In this document: in pieces, positions 26,689 through 36,714 of the stretch
Layout: every line of letters starts with the position of its first letter
How positions within the stretch are numbered: the stretch's first letter is position 1
Source: Imbroritus primus
GTDB taxonomy: Bacteria > Pseudomonadota > Gammaproteobacteria > Burkholderiales > Burkholderiaceae
Length of the DNA: 60,527 nucleotides
Reading direction: 5' to 3'
Assembly (NCBI GenBank): GCA_000272025.2
Contig: AKCV02000013.1
Span: forward strand, 1-60,527
Translations under genes and position numbers: made by a program
Notes under the pieces: model-generated
Seen by the model: only the letters and a program-made list of their open reading frames with translations
What the model was told of the DNA's origin: nothing
Database searches by the model: none

Positions 26689-27861
26689 GTGGTGGGGGTT
26701 GCCATGGGGATGGCTGTCGCATTGCTCCTGATCGTGGTCGCCTCGGTGCTGTTTCACATCCTCAGCCCCTGGTGGTCCACACCGCTGGCGTCCAACTGGA
26801 AACAGATGGACGATACGCTCCTCATGACGCTTGCGGTAACGGGGGCGTTTTTTGTCGCCATCAACCTGTTCGTCGCCTTCATCCTGCTGCGCCACCGTCA
26901 CCGCCATGGCCAGGACCGGCGCGCTGCGTACGAACCGGAAAATCGCCGCCTCGAATGGTGGCTCATCGGGCTAAGCACGCTGGGCATCGTCGGGCTGCTG
27001 GCACCGGGGCTGTTCGTCTACGCCAACTATGTTGCCCCGCCATCGCAGGCCATGCTGCTCGAAGTCACCGGCCAGCAGTGGCAGTGGCATTTCCGCTTTC
27101 CCGGCAAGGACGGCCGGCTCGGCACCACGGATGCGCGCTTTGTCTCCGTCGACAACCCGCTCGGGCTGAATCCGGATGACCCCGCGGGGCTCGATGACGT
27201 GATGGTCGAAGGCAACGAGACGCAGTTGCCGCTGAACGTGCCGGTCAAGGTGCTGCTCCGCTCCAAGGACGTGCTGCACGATTTCTATCTGCCGAACATC
27301 CGCGCCCGCATGAACATGGTGCCGGGCATGGTGACCAGTTTCTGGTTCACGCCCACGCAGGCAGGGCGCTTCGAGGTGCTGTGCGCGCAACTGTGCGGCG
27401 TCGGGCATCACAATATGCGCGGCTATGTACGCATTACGGAACCGGCAGCATTCGAAACATGGCTGGCCGGCCAGCACACCTTTGCGCAGTTGCGCCAAGC
27501 CAGCGCGGCGCCGCAGGCGGCCGGCGCGATGCTGGGCAAGGCGCTGGCGCAGAGCAAGGGCTGCGTGGCCTGCCATTCGGTCGATGGCTCGGCCAGTGTG
27601 GGGCCGACGTGGCGCGGCCTGTTCAACCACAGCGTACCGCTGGCCGACGGCAGTACCCGGCAGGCGGACGCCGCCTATCTTGCCGAATCCATCCGCGAAC
27701 CGCAGGCGAGCGTGGTCAAGGGCTATCCGCCGATCATGCCCAAGACCGTGCTCAGCGATGAGGAGGTCGCCGCATTGGTGGGCTATATCCAGTCGCTCAG
27801 CAGTGCCCCGGCAACCACCGGGGCGGGCGGAACGAATGCCGCGACAGGGAGGCAGCCATGA
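26689..27861 (+). CDS. coxM: Cytochrome c oxidase subunit II with fused cytochrome c (CoxM-like)
   Basis: A 390-aa electron-entry subunit of a caa3-type oxidase. Two membrane helices lie at about 5-25 and 45-68, with a third hydrophobic stretch near 85-105. The periplasmic CuA domain has the full ligand set Cys232, Cys236, His240 and Met243 in CAQLCGVGHHNM, and His in VLHDFYLPN. A C-terminal cytochrome c domain follows, with the haem motif CVACH at Cys292 and an axial Met in YPPIMPK. The start may be the GTG at 26689 or the ATG codons at 26704 and 26710. It overlaps the subunit I gene by 4 bases. Order and fusion resemble the coxMNOP operon of Bradyrhizobium. Confidence 0.93.
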   Translation: MVGVAMGMAVALLLIVVASVLFHILSPWWSTPLASNWKQMDDTLLMTLAVTGAFFVAINLFVAFILLRHRHRHGQDRRAAYEPENRRLEWWLIGLSTLGIVGLLAPGLFVYANYVAPPSQAMLLEVTGQQWQWHFRFPGKDGRLGTTDARFVSVDNPLGLNPDDPAGLDDVMVEGNETQLPLNVPVKVLLRSKDVLHDFYLPNIRARMNMVPGMVTSFWFTPTQAGRFEVLCAQLCGVGHHNMRGYVRITEPAAFETWLAGQHTFAQLRQASAAPQAAGAMLGKALAQSKGCVACHSVDGSASVGPTWRGLFNHSVPLADGSTRQADAAYLAESIREPQASVVKGYPPIMPKTVLSDEEVAALVGYIQSLSSAPATTGAGGTNAATGRQP

Positions 27862-29606
27862 CGGGTGACGCGCACGCGCCGCACAGTTTCTGGACGCGCT
27901 ATGTCTGGAGTCAGGATCACAAGGTGATTGCGATCCAGTACGCCATCACGGCCATTGCCATTGGCATCGTGGGCCTGGTGCTGTCCAACCTGATGCGCAT
28001 GCAGCTGGGCTTTCCCGGCAAGTTCGCCTTTATCGACGCGCAGCACTATTACCAGTTCATGACCATGCACGGCATGATCATGGTGGTGTACCTGCTCACG
28101 GCGCTGTTCCTCGGCGGTTTCGGCAATTATCTGATTCCGCTGATGATCGGCGCGCGCGACATGGTGTTTCCGTATCTCAATATGCTGAGTTTCTGGTGCT
28201 ACCTGCTATCGGTGCTGGTGCTGGTGGCCAGCTTCTTCGTACAGGGTGGCCCGACGGGCGCCGGTTGGCCCCTGTCCCCGCCACAGGCGATCCTGCCTGG
28301 CACGCCGGGACACGACTGGGGCATCATCCTGATGCTGGTGTCGCTGCTGATCTTTATCGTCGCCGCGACCATGGGCGGGCTGAACTATGTCACCACGGTG
28401 CTGCAGGCACGCACCGAGGGCATGACGCTGTTCCGCATGCCGCTCACGGTATGGGGCATCGTGATGGCGACCATCCTGGCGCTGATCGCGTTTCCTGCCC
28501 TGCTGGTGAGCGGCATCATGATGCTGCTCGACAAGGTCGCGGGTACCAGCTTCTTCATGCCGGCGATCGTGTCGATGGGCGCGCCGCTCGACTACAAGGG
28601 TGGCAGCCCGCTGCTATTCCAGCACCTGTTCTGGTTCTTCGGCCACCCCGAGGTCTATATCGTGGCGCTGCCGGCCTTCGGTATCGTGTCCGACCTCATC
28701 AGCGTGCATGCGCGCAAATGCATCTTCGGCTACCGCACGATGGTCTGGGCCATCCTCGCGATCGGCGGGCTGAGCGTGGTGGTGTGGGCGCACCACATGT
28801 TCGTCAGCGGCATGAACCCGTACTTCGGTTTCTTCTTTGCCACGACCACGCTGATCATCGCCGTGCCGACTGCCATCAAGGTCTACAACTGGGTGCTCAC
28901 GCTGTGGCGCGGCGATATCCATCTCACCGTACCGATGCTGTTCGCGCTGGGCTTCATCAGCACCTTCCTGATCGGCGGGCTGACCGGACTGTTTCTCGGC
29001 AATGTCAGCGTCGACATCCCGCTCTCGAATACCTATTTCGTCGTTGCGCACTTCCATATGGTGATGGGCGTCTCGCCGATCCTCGTGATCTTCGGCGGCA
29101 TCTACCACTGGTATCCCAAGGTGACCGGCCGCATGCTGAACGACACGCTTGGAAAGGCGCATTTCTGGATCACCTTCCTGGGCACCTACGCCATCTTCTT
29201 TCCGATGCACTACCTCGGTATTCTTGGCATGCCGCGCCGCTACTACGCCTTCGAGAACTACGCGTTCATCCCGCAATCCGCGCATACGCTGAACATGTGG
29301 ATCTCGGTGATCGCCTTCATCGTCGCCGCCGCGCAGCTGATGTTCCTGTTCAACCTCGCCTGGAGCGTACGCCATGGCAGGCCAGCAGGCGCCAACCCGT
29401 GGCGCGCCGCCTCGCTCGAATGGCAGACGCCGCAGACGCCGCCCGCCCACGGCAACTGGGGCGCAGCGACGCCGGTGGTCTATCGCTGGGCCTATGCCTA
29501 CAGCGTCCCGGGCGCGGCCGAGGATTTCATTCCACAGCAGGCGCCGCCCCAGCCTGGTGTCCAGGACGAGCCGCCTCTGTCACGCGGGACGGAGGTGCTG
29601 TCATGA
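27858..29606 (+). CDS. coxN: Cytochrome c oxidase subunit I (CoxN-like)
   Basis: A 582-aa catalytic subunit with twelve predicted membrane helices that reduces oxygen to water and pumps protons. The haem a ligand region TMHGMIMV, the copper-B and cross-linked pair His263/Tyr267 in FGHPEVYIVALPAFG, the WAHHMF histidines and the haem a3/a HFHMVMG pair are present. Glu265 in HPEVY is the D-channel glutamate of type A1 haem-copper oxidases. The C-terminal 80 residues are hydrophilic and Pro/Gln-rich. It overlaps coxM and the next gene by 4 bases each, so the operon is translationally coupled. Confidence 0.95.
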   Translation: MTGDAHAPHSFWTRYVWSQDHKVIAIQYAITAIAIGIVGLVLSNLMRMQLGFPGKFAFIDAQHYYQFMTMHGMIMVVYLLTALFLGGFGNYLIPLMIGARDMVFPYLNMLSFWCYLLSVLVLVASFFVQGGPTGAGWPLSPPQAILPGTPGHDWGIILMLVSLLIFIVAATMGGLNYVTTVLQARTEGMTLFRMPLTVWGIVMATILALIAFPALLVSGIMMLLDKVAGTSFFMPAIVSMGAPLDYKGGSPLLFQHLFWFFGHPEVYIVALPAFGIVSDLISVHARKCIFGYRTMVWAILAIGGLSVVVWAHHMFVSGMNPYFGFFFATTTLIIAVPTAIKVYNWVLTLWRGDIHLTVPMLFALGFISTFLIGGLTGLFLGNVSVDIPLSNTYFVVAHFHMVMGVSPILVIFGGIYHWYPKVTGRMLNDTLGKAHFWITFLGTYAIFFPMHYLGILGMPRRYYAFENYAFIPQSAHTLNMWISVIAFIVAAAQLMFLFNLAWSVRHGRPAGANPWRAASLEWQTPQTPPAHGNWGAATPVVYRWAYAYSVPGAAEDFIPQQAPPQPGVQDEPPLSRGTEVLS

Positions 29607-30217
29607 ACCAGGCGACGCTCGAGCGACGCCGTGCTGCACGCCCGGCGCTCTCCGTGCCGGCAGCAAGCACCGCGCTGTGGTTCTTCATGCTGGTGGCGAC
29701 ATCCCTGTTCATGCTGTTCCTGCTGGCCTATGCCATGCGCATGAATCAACCGGACTGGCGCCGGTTGCCGGTACCTGATGTGCTGTGGCTGAGCAGCGCA
29801 TGGCTGGTGCTTGCCAGCCTGACGATGCAGGCAGCGGTGATGCTCGCCCGTCGTGACCGGCTGGAGACCGCGCACCAGGCCATGCTGGGCGGCGGAGCGT
29901 GCACGCTGTTGTTCCTGTGCACGCAGTTGTGGGCGTGGCACATGCTGGGGCCATCGCTCGCGGATACGCCAGCGAGCAGTTTCTTCTATGTCCTGACGGC
30001 CTTGCATGGCCTGCACGTGCTCGGCGGCCTGTGGGCCTGGGCGGTGGTGTGGCGGCGCGGCGCAGACGGTACGCATGGCGATGCTGCGTACGAAGTGCGG
30101 CTGATGGTGCTGTGCACCCGCTACTGGCATTTTCTGCTGGCGGTGTGGCTGGGGCTGTTTGCCGCGCTCGGCTGGCTGACCCCTGAGCTGGTACGGCGCA
30201 TCTGCGGTACCGGTTGA
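29603..30217 (+). CDS. coxO: Cytochrome c oxidase subunit III-like protein, first copy
   Basis: A 204-aa membrane protein with five hydrophobic helices, related to subunit III but shorter than the standard 260-290 residues. The FFYVLTALHGLHVLGGLWAW segment with its His pair and the closing CTRYWHFLLAVWLGLFAALGW match the last helices of the COX3 family. ATGA overlap with subunit I fixes its start. A second, better-conserved subunit III gene follows immediately, so the complex probably holds both, as in CoxO and CoxP of the Bradyrhizobium alternative oxidase; the letters are assigned by order only. Confidence 0.85.
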   Translation: MNQATLERRRAARPALSVPAASTALWFFMLVATSLFMLFLLAYAMRMNQPDWRRLPVPDVLWLSSAWLVLASLTMQAAVMLARRDRLETAHQAMLGGGACTLLFLCTQLWAWHMLGPSLADTPASSFFYVLTALHGLHVLGGLWAWAVVWRRGADGTHGDAAYEVRLMVLCTRYWHFLLAVWLGLFAALGWLTPELVRRICGTG

Positions 30218-30231
30218 AGTGGAGCATGGCG

Positions 30232-30927
30232 ATGGCACACTCGTCCCTGACACTTTCTTCGCATGCCGCCCAGCCCGCAGGCGGATGGCGTGGCTTCGTC
30301 GCCGACTGGTCGTCGGACCGCACGGCCTTCCGGGTGTCGTGGGCCAAGGCGATGATGTGGATCTTCCTGCTGAGCGACACCTTTGTCTTTGGCTGCTTCC
30401 TGATCGGCTACATGACCGTGCGCATGTCGACCACGGTCGCTTGGCCCAACCCGAGCATCGTCTTCGGCTTGAACGTGGGTGGGGTGGAGGTGCCACTGCT
30501 GCTGATCGCACTGATGACCTTCGTGCTGATCACCAGCAGCGGCACCATGGCGATGGCCGTGAACTACGCCTATCGGCGCGACCGCTACCGTGCGGCTTTG
30601 CTGATGGTCATCACGGCGATTCTCGGCGAGTGCTTTGTCGGCATGCAGGCGTTCGAATGGAGCAAGCTGATTTTCGAAGAAGGCGTGCGGCCGTGGGGCA
30701 ACCCGATGGGTGCGGCGCAGTTCGGGTCGGCGTTCTTCATGATCACAGGTTTCCATGGCTTGCATGTCACCGCCGGCGTGATCTACCTCATGACGGTCGC
30801 ACTCAAGCTGACGCGTGGCGACTACGAGCGCGCGGGCGATTACCAGATTGTCGAGATCGCCGGCCTGTATTGGCACTTCGTCGACCTGGTGTGGGTCTTC
30901 ATCTTTGCGTTCTTCTATCTGTGGTGA
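30232..30927 (+). CDS. coxP: Cytochrome c oxidase subunit III, second copy
   Basis: A 231-aa COX3-family protein. Features are the AMMWIFLLSDTFVFGCFLIGY first helix, LITSSGTMAMAV, GECFVGMQAFEWSKLIFEEG, FMITGFHGLHVTAGVIYLM and the terminal GLYWHFVDLVWVFIFAFFYLW, which are close to canonical subunit III of haem-copper oxidases. An in-frame TTG at 30214 overlaps the previous stop, but a GGAG 7 bases before the ATG at 30232 makes that the better start. The subunit IV gene follows within 7 bases. Confidence 0.9.
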   Translation: MAHSSLTLSSHAAQPAGGWRGFVADWSSDRTAFRVSWAKAMMWIFLLSDTFVFGCFLIGYMTVRMSTTVAWPNPSIVFGLNVGGVEVPLLLIALMTFVLITSSGTMAMAVNYAYRRDRYRAALLMVITAILGECFVGMQAFEWSKLIFEEGVRPWGNPMGAAQFGSAFFMITGFHGLHVTAGVIYLMTVALKLTRGDYERAGDYQIVEIAGLYWHFVDLVWVFIFAFFYLW

Positions 30928-30934
30928 GGCCGTC

Positions 30935-31273
30935 ATGGAAACCGCGCATGAGCCGCAGCATCGGCACCAGCAACATCAGCAACACCCGATCAGCCTGTAC
31001 CTCAAGATCTGGGGGCTGCTGTTTGTCCTCAGCACGCTCTCCTACCTGGTCGATTACTTCCAGTTGCAGGGCATGCTGCGCTGGACACTGATCGTCGTCT
31101 TCATGATTGCCAAGGCAGGCCTGATCATTGCGGTATTCATGCACATGGCGTGGGAGCGCATGGCGCTCGTTTGCGCCATTCTCATTCCTCCACTGGCGCT
31201 GCTCGTATTCGTCTGGCTGATGGCGGCCGAGGCGGACTACACATTCGTGACGCGCGGCATATTCTTCCGCTAG
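30935..31273 (+). CDS. Cytochrome c oxidase subunit IV, bacterial type
   Basis: A 112-aa protein with a His/Gln-rich cytoplasmic start (HEPQHRHQQHQQHPIS) followed by three membrane helices: ISLYLKIWGLLFVLSTLSYL, LIVVFMIAKAGLIIAVFMHM and ALVCAILIPPLALLVFVWLM. This pattern, including the KAGLIIAVFMHM stretch, is that of the prokaryotic subunit IV that accompanies caa3-type oxidases. It is the last gene of the five-gene oxidase operon. No assembly genes (ctaG, cox10, cox15, sco) are present here, so these must be supplied from elsewhere. Confidence 0.88.
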   Translation: METAHEPQHRHQQHQQHPISLYLKIWGLLFVLSTLSYLVDYFQLQGMLRWTLIVVFMIAKAGLIIAVFMHMAWERMALVCAILIPPLALLVFVWLMAAEADYTFVTRGIFFR

Positions 31274-31450
31274 GGTGTGTGTCGCCACTCCAGTTCGACT
31301 GGGTGATGCACCATACGGCTCTCTGTATTCAGGCGAGTGGCGCAAACATATCTTCCCTCTCGGAAAACATGCCGTTACACTGCAAAACCATAGGGGGTAT
31401 GGTGAAGGGCAAGCCTCTACCAGAAACGATAAAACGAAAAGGGGCAGTGC

Positions 31451-32479
31451 ATGTTTTCCAGTCCGATGATGGGGTTTCGGCGCAGTTGCGTCGTGGCCGG
31501 TGCGAGCGTGCTGCTGGCATCCTGTGGTGGCGGAGATGGTGGTAGTGCAGCCACGCCAGTCGGCACGAAGCACACTGTTGGCGGCACGGTCAGTGGCCTC
31601 GCCGGCAGCGTGATTCTCCAGAACAATGCAGGCGACGAACTGAAGCTCACGGCTGACGGCAGGTTCACCTTCGCCTCCGCGCTCTCCGAAGGCGCGGCCT
31701 ACGAGGTCAGCGTGCGCACCCAGCCCCTGTGGCAGTTCTGCACCGTGACCAAGGGCAGCGGCAAGGCCTCGGCTGATGTGGCTGACGTCGCGGTCGCCTG
31801 TTCGGCGGCACAGGCGGAGGTATCCCTGTTTGCCGGCTCGGGCGCTGCGGGATCCGCCACTGGCATCGGCAGTGCCGCGTCGTTCTCCCTGCCGTATGGC
31901 ATCATCTTCGACAAGAACGGGAACCTGTTCGTCTCGGATGTGCAAACGGGCATTCTGCGCAAGATCACCCCCGCGGGCGAGACCACGAACATCGCGGGCG
32001 GAGGCATCTCGAGCGGCCCGGTGGACGGCAACGGCGCGGCGGCGTACTTCGACGGTCTGGGCGGCATCGCGCTGGATGCTGCTGGCAACATCTATGCGAC
32101 TGAGCTCAGCGGCAATCGCATCCGCAAGATCACGCCCGGCGGCCTCGTCACAACATTCGCCGGCTCCGGCACGACGGGCTCGGCCGACGGCCCTGGCAAC
32201 ACCGCTTCATTCAATTCGCCCGGCGGCGTCGCGCTGGACGGCGACGGTAACGTCTACGTGGCCGATACAGGCAACAACCTGCTGCGCAGGATCACGCGAG
32301 CGGGTGTGGTCTCTACGCTGGCCGGCCAGGCCGGTGTGACAGGTGCGCAGAACGGTATTGGCTCCGCCGCCAGGTTCAAGCAGCCCTACGGCGTGGTGGT
32401 GGACGCCGACGGCACCGTGTACGTGGCCGATACCTTCAACAATCTGATCCGCAAGGTCGTGCCGGTCCAGGCGCCTTGA
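31451..32479 (+). CDS. NHL-repeat lipoprotein
   Basis: A 342-aa predicted lipoprotein. The lipobox LLAS-Cys25 GGGDGG indicates lipidation and an outer- or inner-membrane anchor. Residues 40-120 form a small beta domain (TVGGTVSGLAGSVILQNN, with Cys). From 130 on are four NHL-type beta-propeller repeats of the form GIIFDKNGNLFVSDVQTGILRKITPAG, about 55 residues apart, each with a VADTxNNLIRKI-like motif. Four repeats are fewer than the six needed for a usual closed propeller. Its partner is unknown. A bidirectional terminator follows. Confidence 0.88.
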   Translation: MFSSPMMGFRRSCVVAGASVLLASCGGGDGGSAATPVGTKHTVGGTVSGLAGSVILQNNAGDELKLTADGRFTFASALSEGAAYEVSVRTQPLWQFCTVTKGSGKASADVADVAVACSAAQAEVSLFAGSGAAGSATGIGSAASFSLPYGIIFDKNGNLFVSDVQTGILRKITPAGETTNIAGGGISSGPVDGNGAAAYFDGLGGIALDAAGNIYATELSGNRIRKITPGGLVTTFAGSGTTGSADGPGNTASFNSPGGVALDGDGNVYVADTGNNLLRRITRAGVVSTLAGQAGVTGAQNGIGSAARFKQPYGVVVDADGTVYVADTFNNLIRKVVPVQAP

Positions 32480-32594
32480 CGCCTGGCGGTTGCGGCAACG
32501 TGAACGAGTGTCTCAAGCCAAACCTTGCTGGCAGTACACGCGCTCAGTGTGCCCAGGGGCCGGGGTGTGTTAACACGGACCACGCAGCGCGGGC

Positions 32595-32627
32595 AAAAAA
32601 AAGCCAACCGATACGGTTGGCTTTTTT
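32595..32627. terminator. Bidirectional intrinsic terminator
   Basis: An A-run, a 10-bp stem AAGCCAACCG / CGGTTGGCTT with a 3-base loop ATA, and a T-run follow one another, so the element reads as a terminator on both strands. It separates the convergent NHL-lipoprotein and MHS-transporter genes. Confidence 0.93.
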
Positions 32628-32644
32628 CATATGCGAATACGCGT

Positions 32645-34015
32645 TCACTGTTCGATTTCGACGTCCTTGGTTTCCTTGCCGCACAGCAGTGCGAACAGGG
32701 TAATCAGCGCCATTACCGAGAGGTACACGCCGACCAGGACCGGACTGCCACCGGCCTTGCTCCACAGCCATACCGCGATGAACGGTGCGACGGCAGCGCC
32801 GAGGATGGACGAGATGTTGTAGGAGATGCCGGAACCCGTGTAGCGCACGTGCGTGGGAAACAGCTCCGGCAACAGGGCGCCCATCGGACCGAAAGTCGCT
32901 CCCATGAGACTGAAGCCGATCACCAGCCAGAGCATGACACCGGCAAAGCCTGCGTTGAGCAGCGGCACCCACGACAGTCCGAACAGGATGATGCCGAGCG
33001 TAACGACGATCAGCGTGCGGCGCCGCCCGAAGCGGTCTGCCCACGGGCCGGAGAGCAGGGTGAAGACGCCGAAGAACACCACGCCCGCGATCAGCATCAG
33101 CACAAAGGTGTTGTAGCTGTAGCCCAAACCGGGCAGCTGACCGGTCGCTGGGTCCACGGGGGCGCGGCCATAGCTGAGCGAGAACGTGGTCATCAGGTAG
33201 AAGAGCACATAGGTGGCCAGCATATAGAAGGTGCCCAGGATCAGCTCGCGCCAGTGCTTGCGGACCACTTCACCGAGCGGGCGGCGGACCACCTTGCCGG
33301 TTTCAACGGCCTTGGTGAAAGCGGTGCTTTCCACCAGGCTCAAACGCACCCACAGGCCGATCACCACCATTACCACCGAGAAGATGAAGGGGATGCGCCA
33401 CCCCCAGGAGAGGAACGCCTCGGACGGTCGCGAAGGATCATCGGACGGCAGCATCGCCGCGACGATCAGGAACAGGCCATTGGCAATGATGAAGCCGAGT
33501 GGTGCGCCCAATTGCGGAAACGTGCCGTACAGCGCGCGCTTGGCCTTGGGCGCATTCTCCGTCGCCACCAGTGCCGCGCCGGACCATTCACCGCCGATGG
33601 CAAAACCTTGTGCCAGCCGCAGGATCACCAGCAGCAGCGGCGCCAGCCAGCCCACGCTTTCATAGGTCGGCAAAAAGCCGATCAGCACCGTGGCGATACC
33701 CATGGTCAGCAGCGCCGCCACCAGCGTGGTCTTGCGGCCGACTTTGTCACCCAGGTGACCGAAATAGATTGCGCCGAGCGGGCGCGCGATCATCGCCGCG
33801 CCGAACACTGCGAATGACGCGAGCAAGGCGGTCGTCTCGTTGCCATGCGGGAAGAACAGGTGCGGGAAGACCAGCACGGCGGCAGTCGCATAGACGTAGA
33901 AGTCGTAGAACTCGATTGTCGTGCCGACCAGGCTGGCCATGATGACGCGCGCCGGACGGTTCGCGGGCGCCGACGCAACAGGTTGCGCAGAAGAAGCGGT
34001 GGAGGTTTGGGACAT
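32645..34015 (-). CDS. MHS-family major facilitator transporter
   Basis: A 456-aa inner-membrane proton symporter with twelve predicted helices. The metabolite:H+ symporter subfamily (ShiA, ProP, KgtP relatives) is indicated by ASLVGTTIEFYDFYVYATAA at the start, GHLGDKVGRKTTL and GPWADRFGRRRTL in the two inter-helix loops, and RLAQGFAIGGEWSGAALVATENAP. The substrate, often a small organic acid or betaine, cannot be read. The ATG at 34015 was chosen because the leader before it in the same frame is GC-rich shadow sequence. Confidence 0.92.
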   Translation of the reverse strand: MSQTSTASSAQPVASAPANRPARVIMASLVGTTIEFYDFYVYATAAVLVFPHLFFPHGNETTALLASFAVFGAAMIARPLGAIYFGHLGDKVGRKTTLVAALLTMGIATVLIGFLPTYESVGWLAPLLLVILRLAQGFAIGGEWSGAALVATENAPKAKRALYGTFPQLGAPLGFIIANGLFLIVAAMLPSDDPSRPSEAFLSWGWRIPFIFSVVMVVIGLWVRLSLVESTAFTKAVETGKVVRRPLGEVVRKHWRELILGTFYMLATYVLFYLMTTFSLSYGRAPVDPATGQLPGLGYSYNTFVLMLIAGVVFFGVFTLLSGPWADRFGRRRTLIVVTLGIILFGLSWVPLLNAGFAGVMLWLVIGFSLMGATFGPMGALLPELFPTHVRYTGSGISYNISSILGAAVAPFIAVWLWSKAGGSPVLVGVYLSVMALITLFALLCGKETKDVEIEQ

Positions 34016-34461
34016 GATGTATTGAGAAAGGTCAGGGCCTTGGCCCATGGGCCTCCGGAGAACCCGTGCGCCATTGCGGGATTGGCACGATTGGTGTGGT
34101 ATGCATCCGGGGCACGAGGGGGCCGGGGTGTGTCTCCCGGCGCAGGCGGAACCGACTGATGGAAGTGCGGTGAAAGCCGCGTCGAGGTGGCCAGAGGCCC
34201 GCCGGGGAATGCACGCCGGTGCACGCTCTCGCGCAGGCGATGCGGGATTGTACTGCAACCGCCGTGATCTGTTTGGGGACGGCCGTCTAATCCTGCCGGT
34301 AGGCAAGGCGTCGGGCCGCCGGAACAGCCCGGCAGGGCGTTGTCTCGGGCCGGCGCCGAGGGCTTGATGGTGGTGATGCCGGCTGCGTTGATTCTCCTCG
34401 CTTACTGGTTTTCCCTAGACTGCGGAGGTTGTGCGCCCAACAAAATTTGGCAAAGGCGCGC
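34016..34461. other. GC-rich spacer between the MHS gene and the groES promoter
   Basis: About 450 bases without a supportable gene. The open frames here are low-complexity, rich in Arg/Pro/Gly on both strands, and lack ribosome-binding sites. Some of it should be the promoter region of the divergent MHS gene, but I see no clear hexamers or repeats. Confidence 0.4.
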
Positions 34462-34491
34462 CTTGAAAATGTCATCCCCCACCCCTATACT
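34462..34491 (+). promoter_or_regulatory. Overlapping sigma-32 and sigma-70 promoters of groESL
   Basis: CTTGAAA at 34462-34468 and CCCCTATA at 34482-34489, 13 bases apart, match the heat-shock sigma-32 pattern. The same DNA also contains TTGAAA (34463-34468) and TATACT (34486-34491), 17 bases apart, a good sigma-70 promoter. The CIRCE operator begins at the last base of the -10. Heat-shock induction and repression would therefore both act at this point. Confidence 0.8.
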
Positions 34492-34517
34492 TAGCACTCG
34501 TTCGGGGTGAGTGCTAA
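34491..34517. promoter_or_regulatory. CIRCE operator (HrcA binding site)
   Basis: A perfect inverted repeat TTAGCACTC-N9-GAGTGCTAA, the canonical CIRCE element, lies right after the promoter and 90 bases before the groES start. It is bound by the HrcA repressor, which GroESL activates, giving feedback control. The hrcA gene is not in this window. Confidence 0.97.
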
Positions 34518-34606
34518 CAACGCATCCCGGCGCTTTCGAATTCTGCTGGCCGTCCAAGCTGGCGGCTAAATGTGAACACATACTCACTTTGTATAGAGGA
34601 GTTCGT

Positions 34607-34897
34607 ATGAATCTGCGTCCTTTGCACGATCGCGTGATCGTCAAGCGTCTCGAGCAAGAAACCAAGACGGCTTCCGGCCTGATCATTCCGGATGCGGCTG
34701 CTGAAAAGCCGGATCAGGGCGAAGTCGTGGCCGTCGGCCCGGGCAAGAAGGATGACAGCGGCAAGAACATTGCCCTGGATGTGAAGGTGGGTGACCGTGT
34801 GCTGTTCGGCAAGTATGCCGGCCAGGCTGTCAAGGTCGATGGCCAGGAGCTGCTGGTCATGCGCGAAGAAGACCTGATGGCTGTGGTCCAGGCCTAA
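34607..34897 (+). CDS. groES: Co-chaperonin GroES
   Basis: A 96-aa subunit of the heptameric lid of the GroEL folding chamber in the cytoplasm. The sequence begins [20 protein letters not shown], has the mobile-loop [21 protein letters not shown], and ends [14 protein letters not shown], all typical. An AGAGGAG ribosome-binding site lies just upstream of the ATG at 34607. It is the first gene of the groESL operon, controlled by the CIRCE element and the dual promoter upstream. Confidence 0.98.
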   Translation: MNLRPLHDRVIVKRLEQETKTASGLIIPDAAAEKPDQGEVVAVGPGKKDDSGKNIALDVKVGDRVLFGKYAGQAVKVDGQELLVMREEDLMAVVQA

Positions 34898-34914
34898 GCT
34901 TTCTCTCAACGTAA

Positions 34915-36576
<1,662 letters not shown>

Positions 36577-36622
36577 TCTGCCGGACCATCGGTCCTGCCG
36601 GGCTTCGGCCCGGTGTGCCATC

Positions 36623-36658
36623 AACCCCGTGATGCGTGAGCATCACGGGGTTTTTCGT
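36623..36658 (+). terminator. Intrinsic terminator of the groESL operon
   Basis: CCCCGTGATGC, loop GTGA, and GCATCACGGGG form an 11-bp perfect stem followed by TTTTT. A, A bases before it and TT after extend the stem by two weak pairs. It ends the groESL transcript and lies 57 bases before the end of the convergent ankyrin gene. Confidence 0.93.
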
Positions 36659-36714
36659 TCTGGGGCTGGCTGGAGCATGGCGTGCTCATGCGTGCCGACA
36701 TCACGGCACGGCTG

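Noticed and set aside
28196..30217. A 673-codon open frame that includes the first subunit III gene
   Set aside because: Only its last 204 codons (from 29603) carry subunit III sequence. The rest is an Arg/Ala/Pro-rich shadow of the subunit I gene in another frame.
31387..31403. ACCATA-GGGGG-TATGGT dyad before the NHL gene
   Set aside because: The arms are only 6 bp, and it has neither a T tract nor a second copy, so chance is the simplest explanation.
32525..33817. Long plus-strand frame (430 codons) opposite the MHS transporter
   Set aside because: It is rich in Q, H, R and E without any domain, and lies antisense to a clear 12-helix transporter gene.
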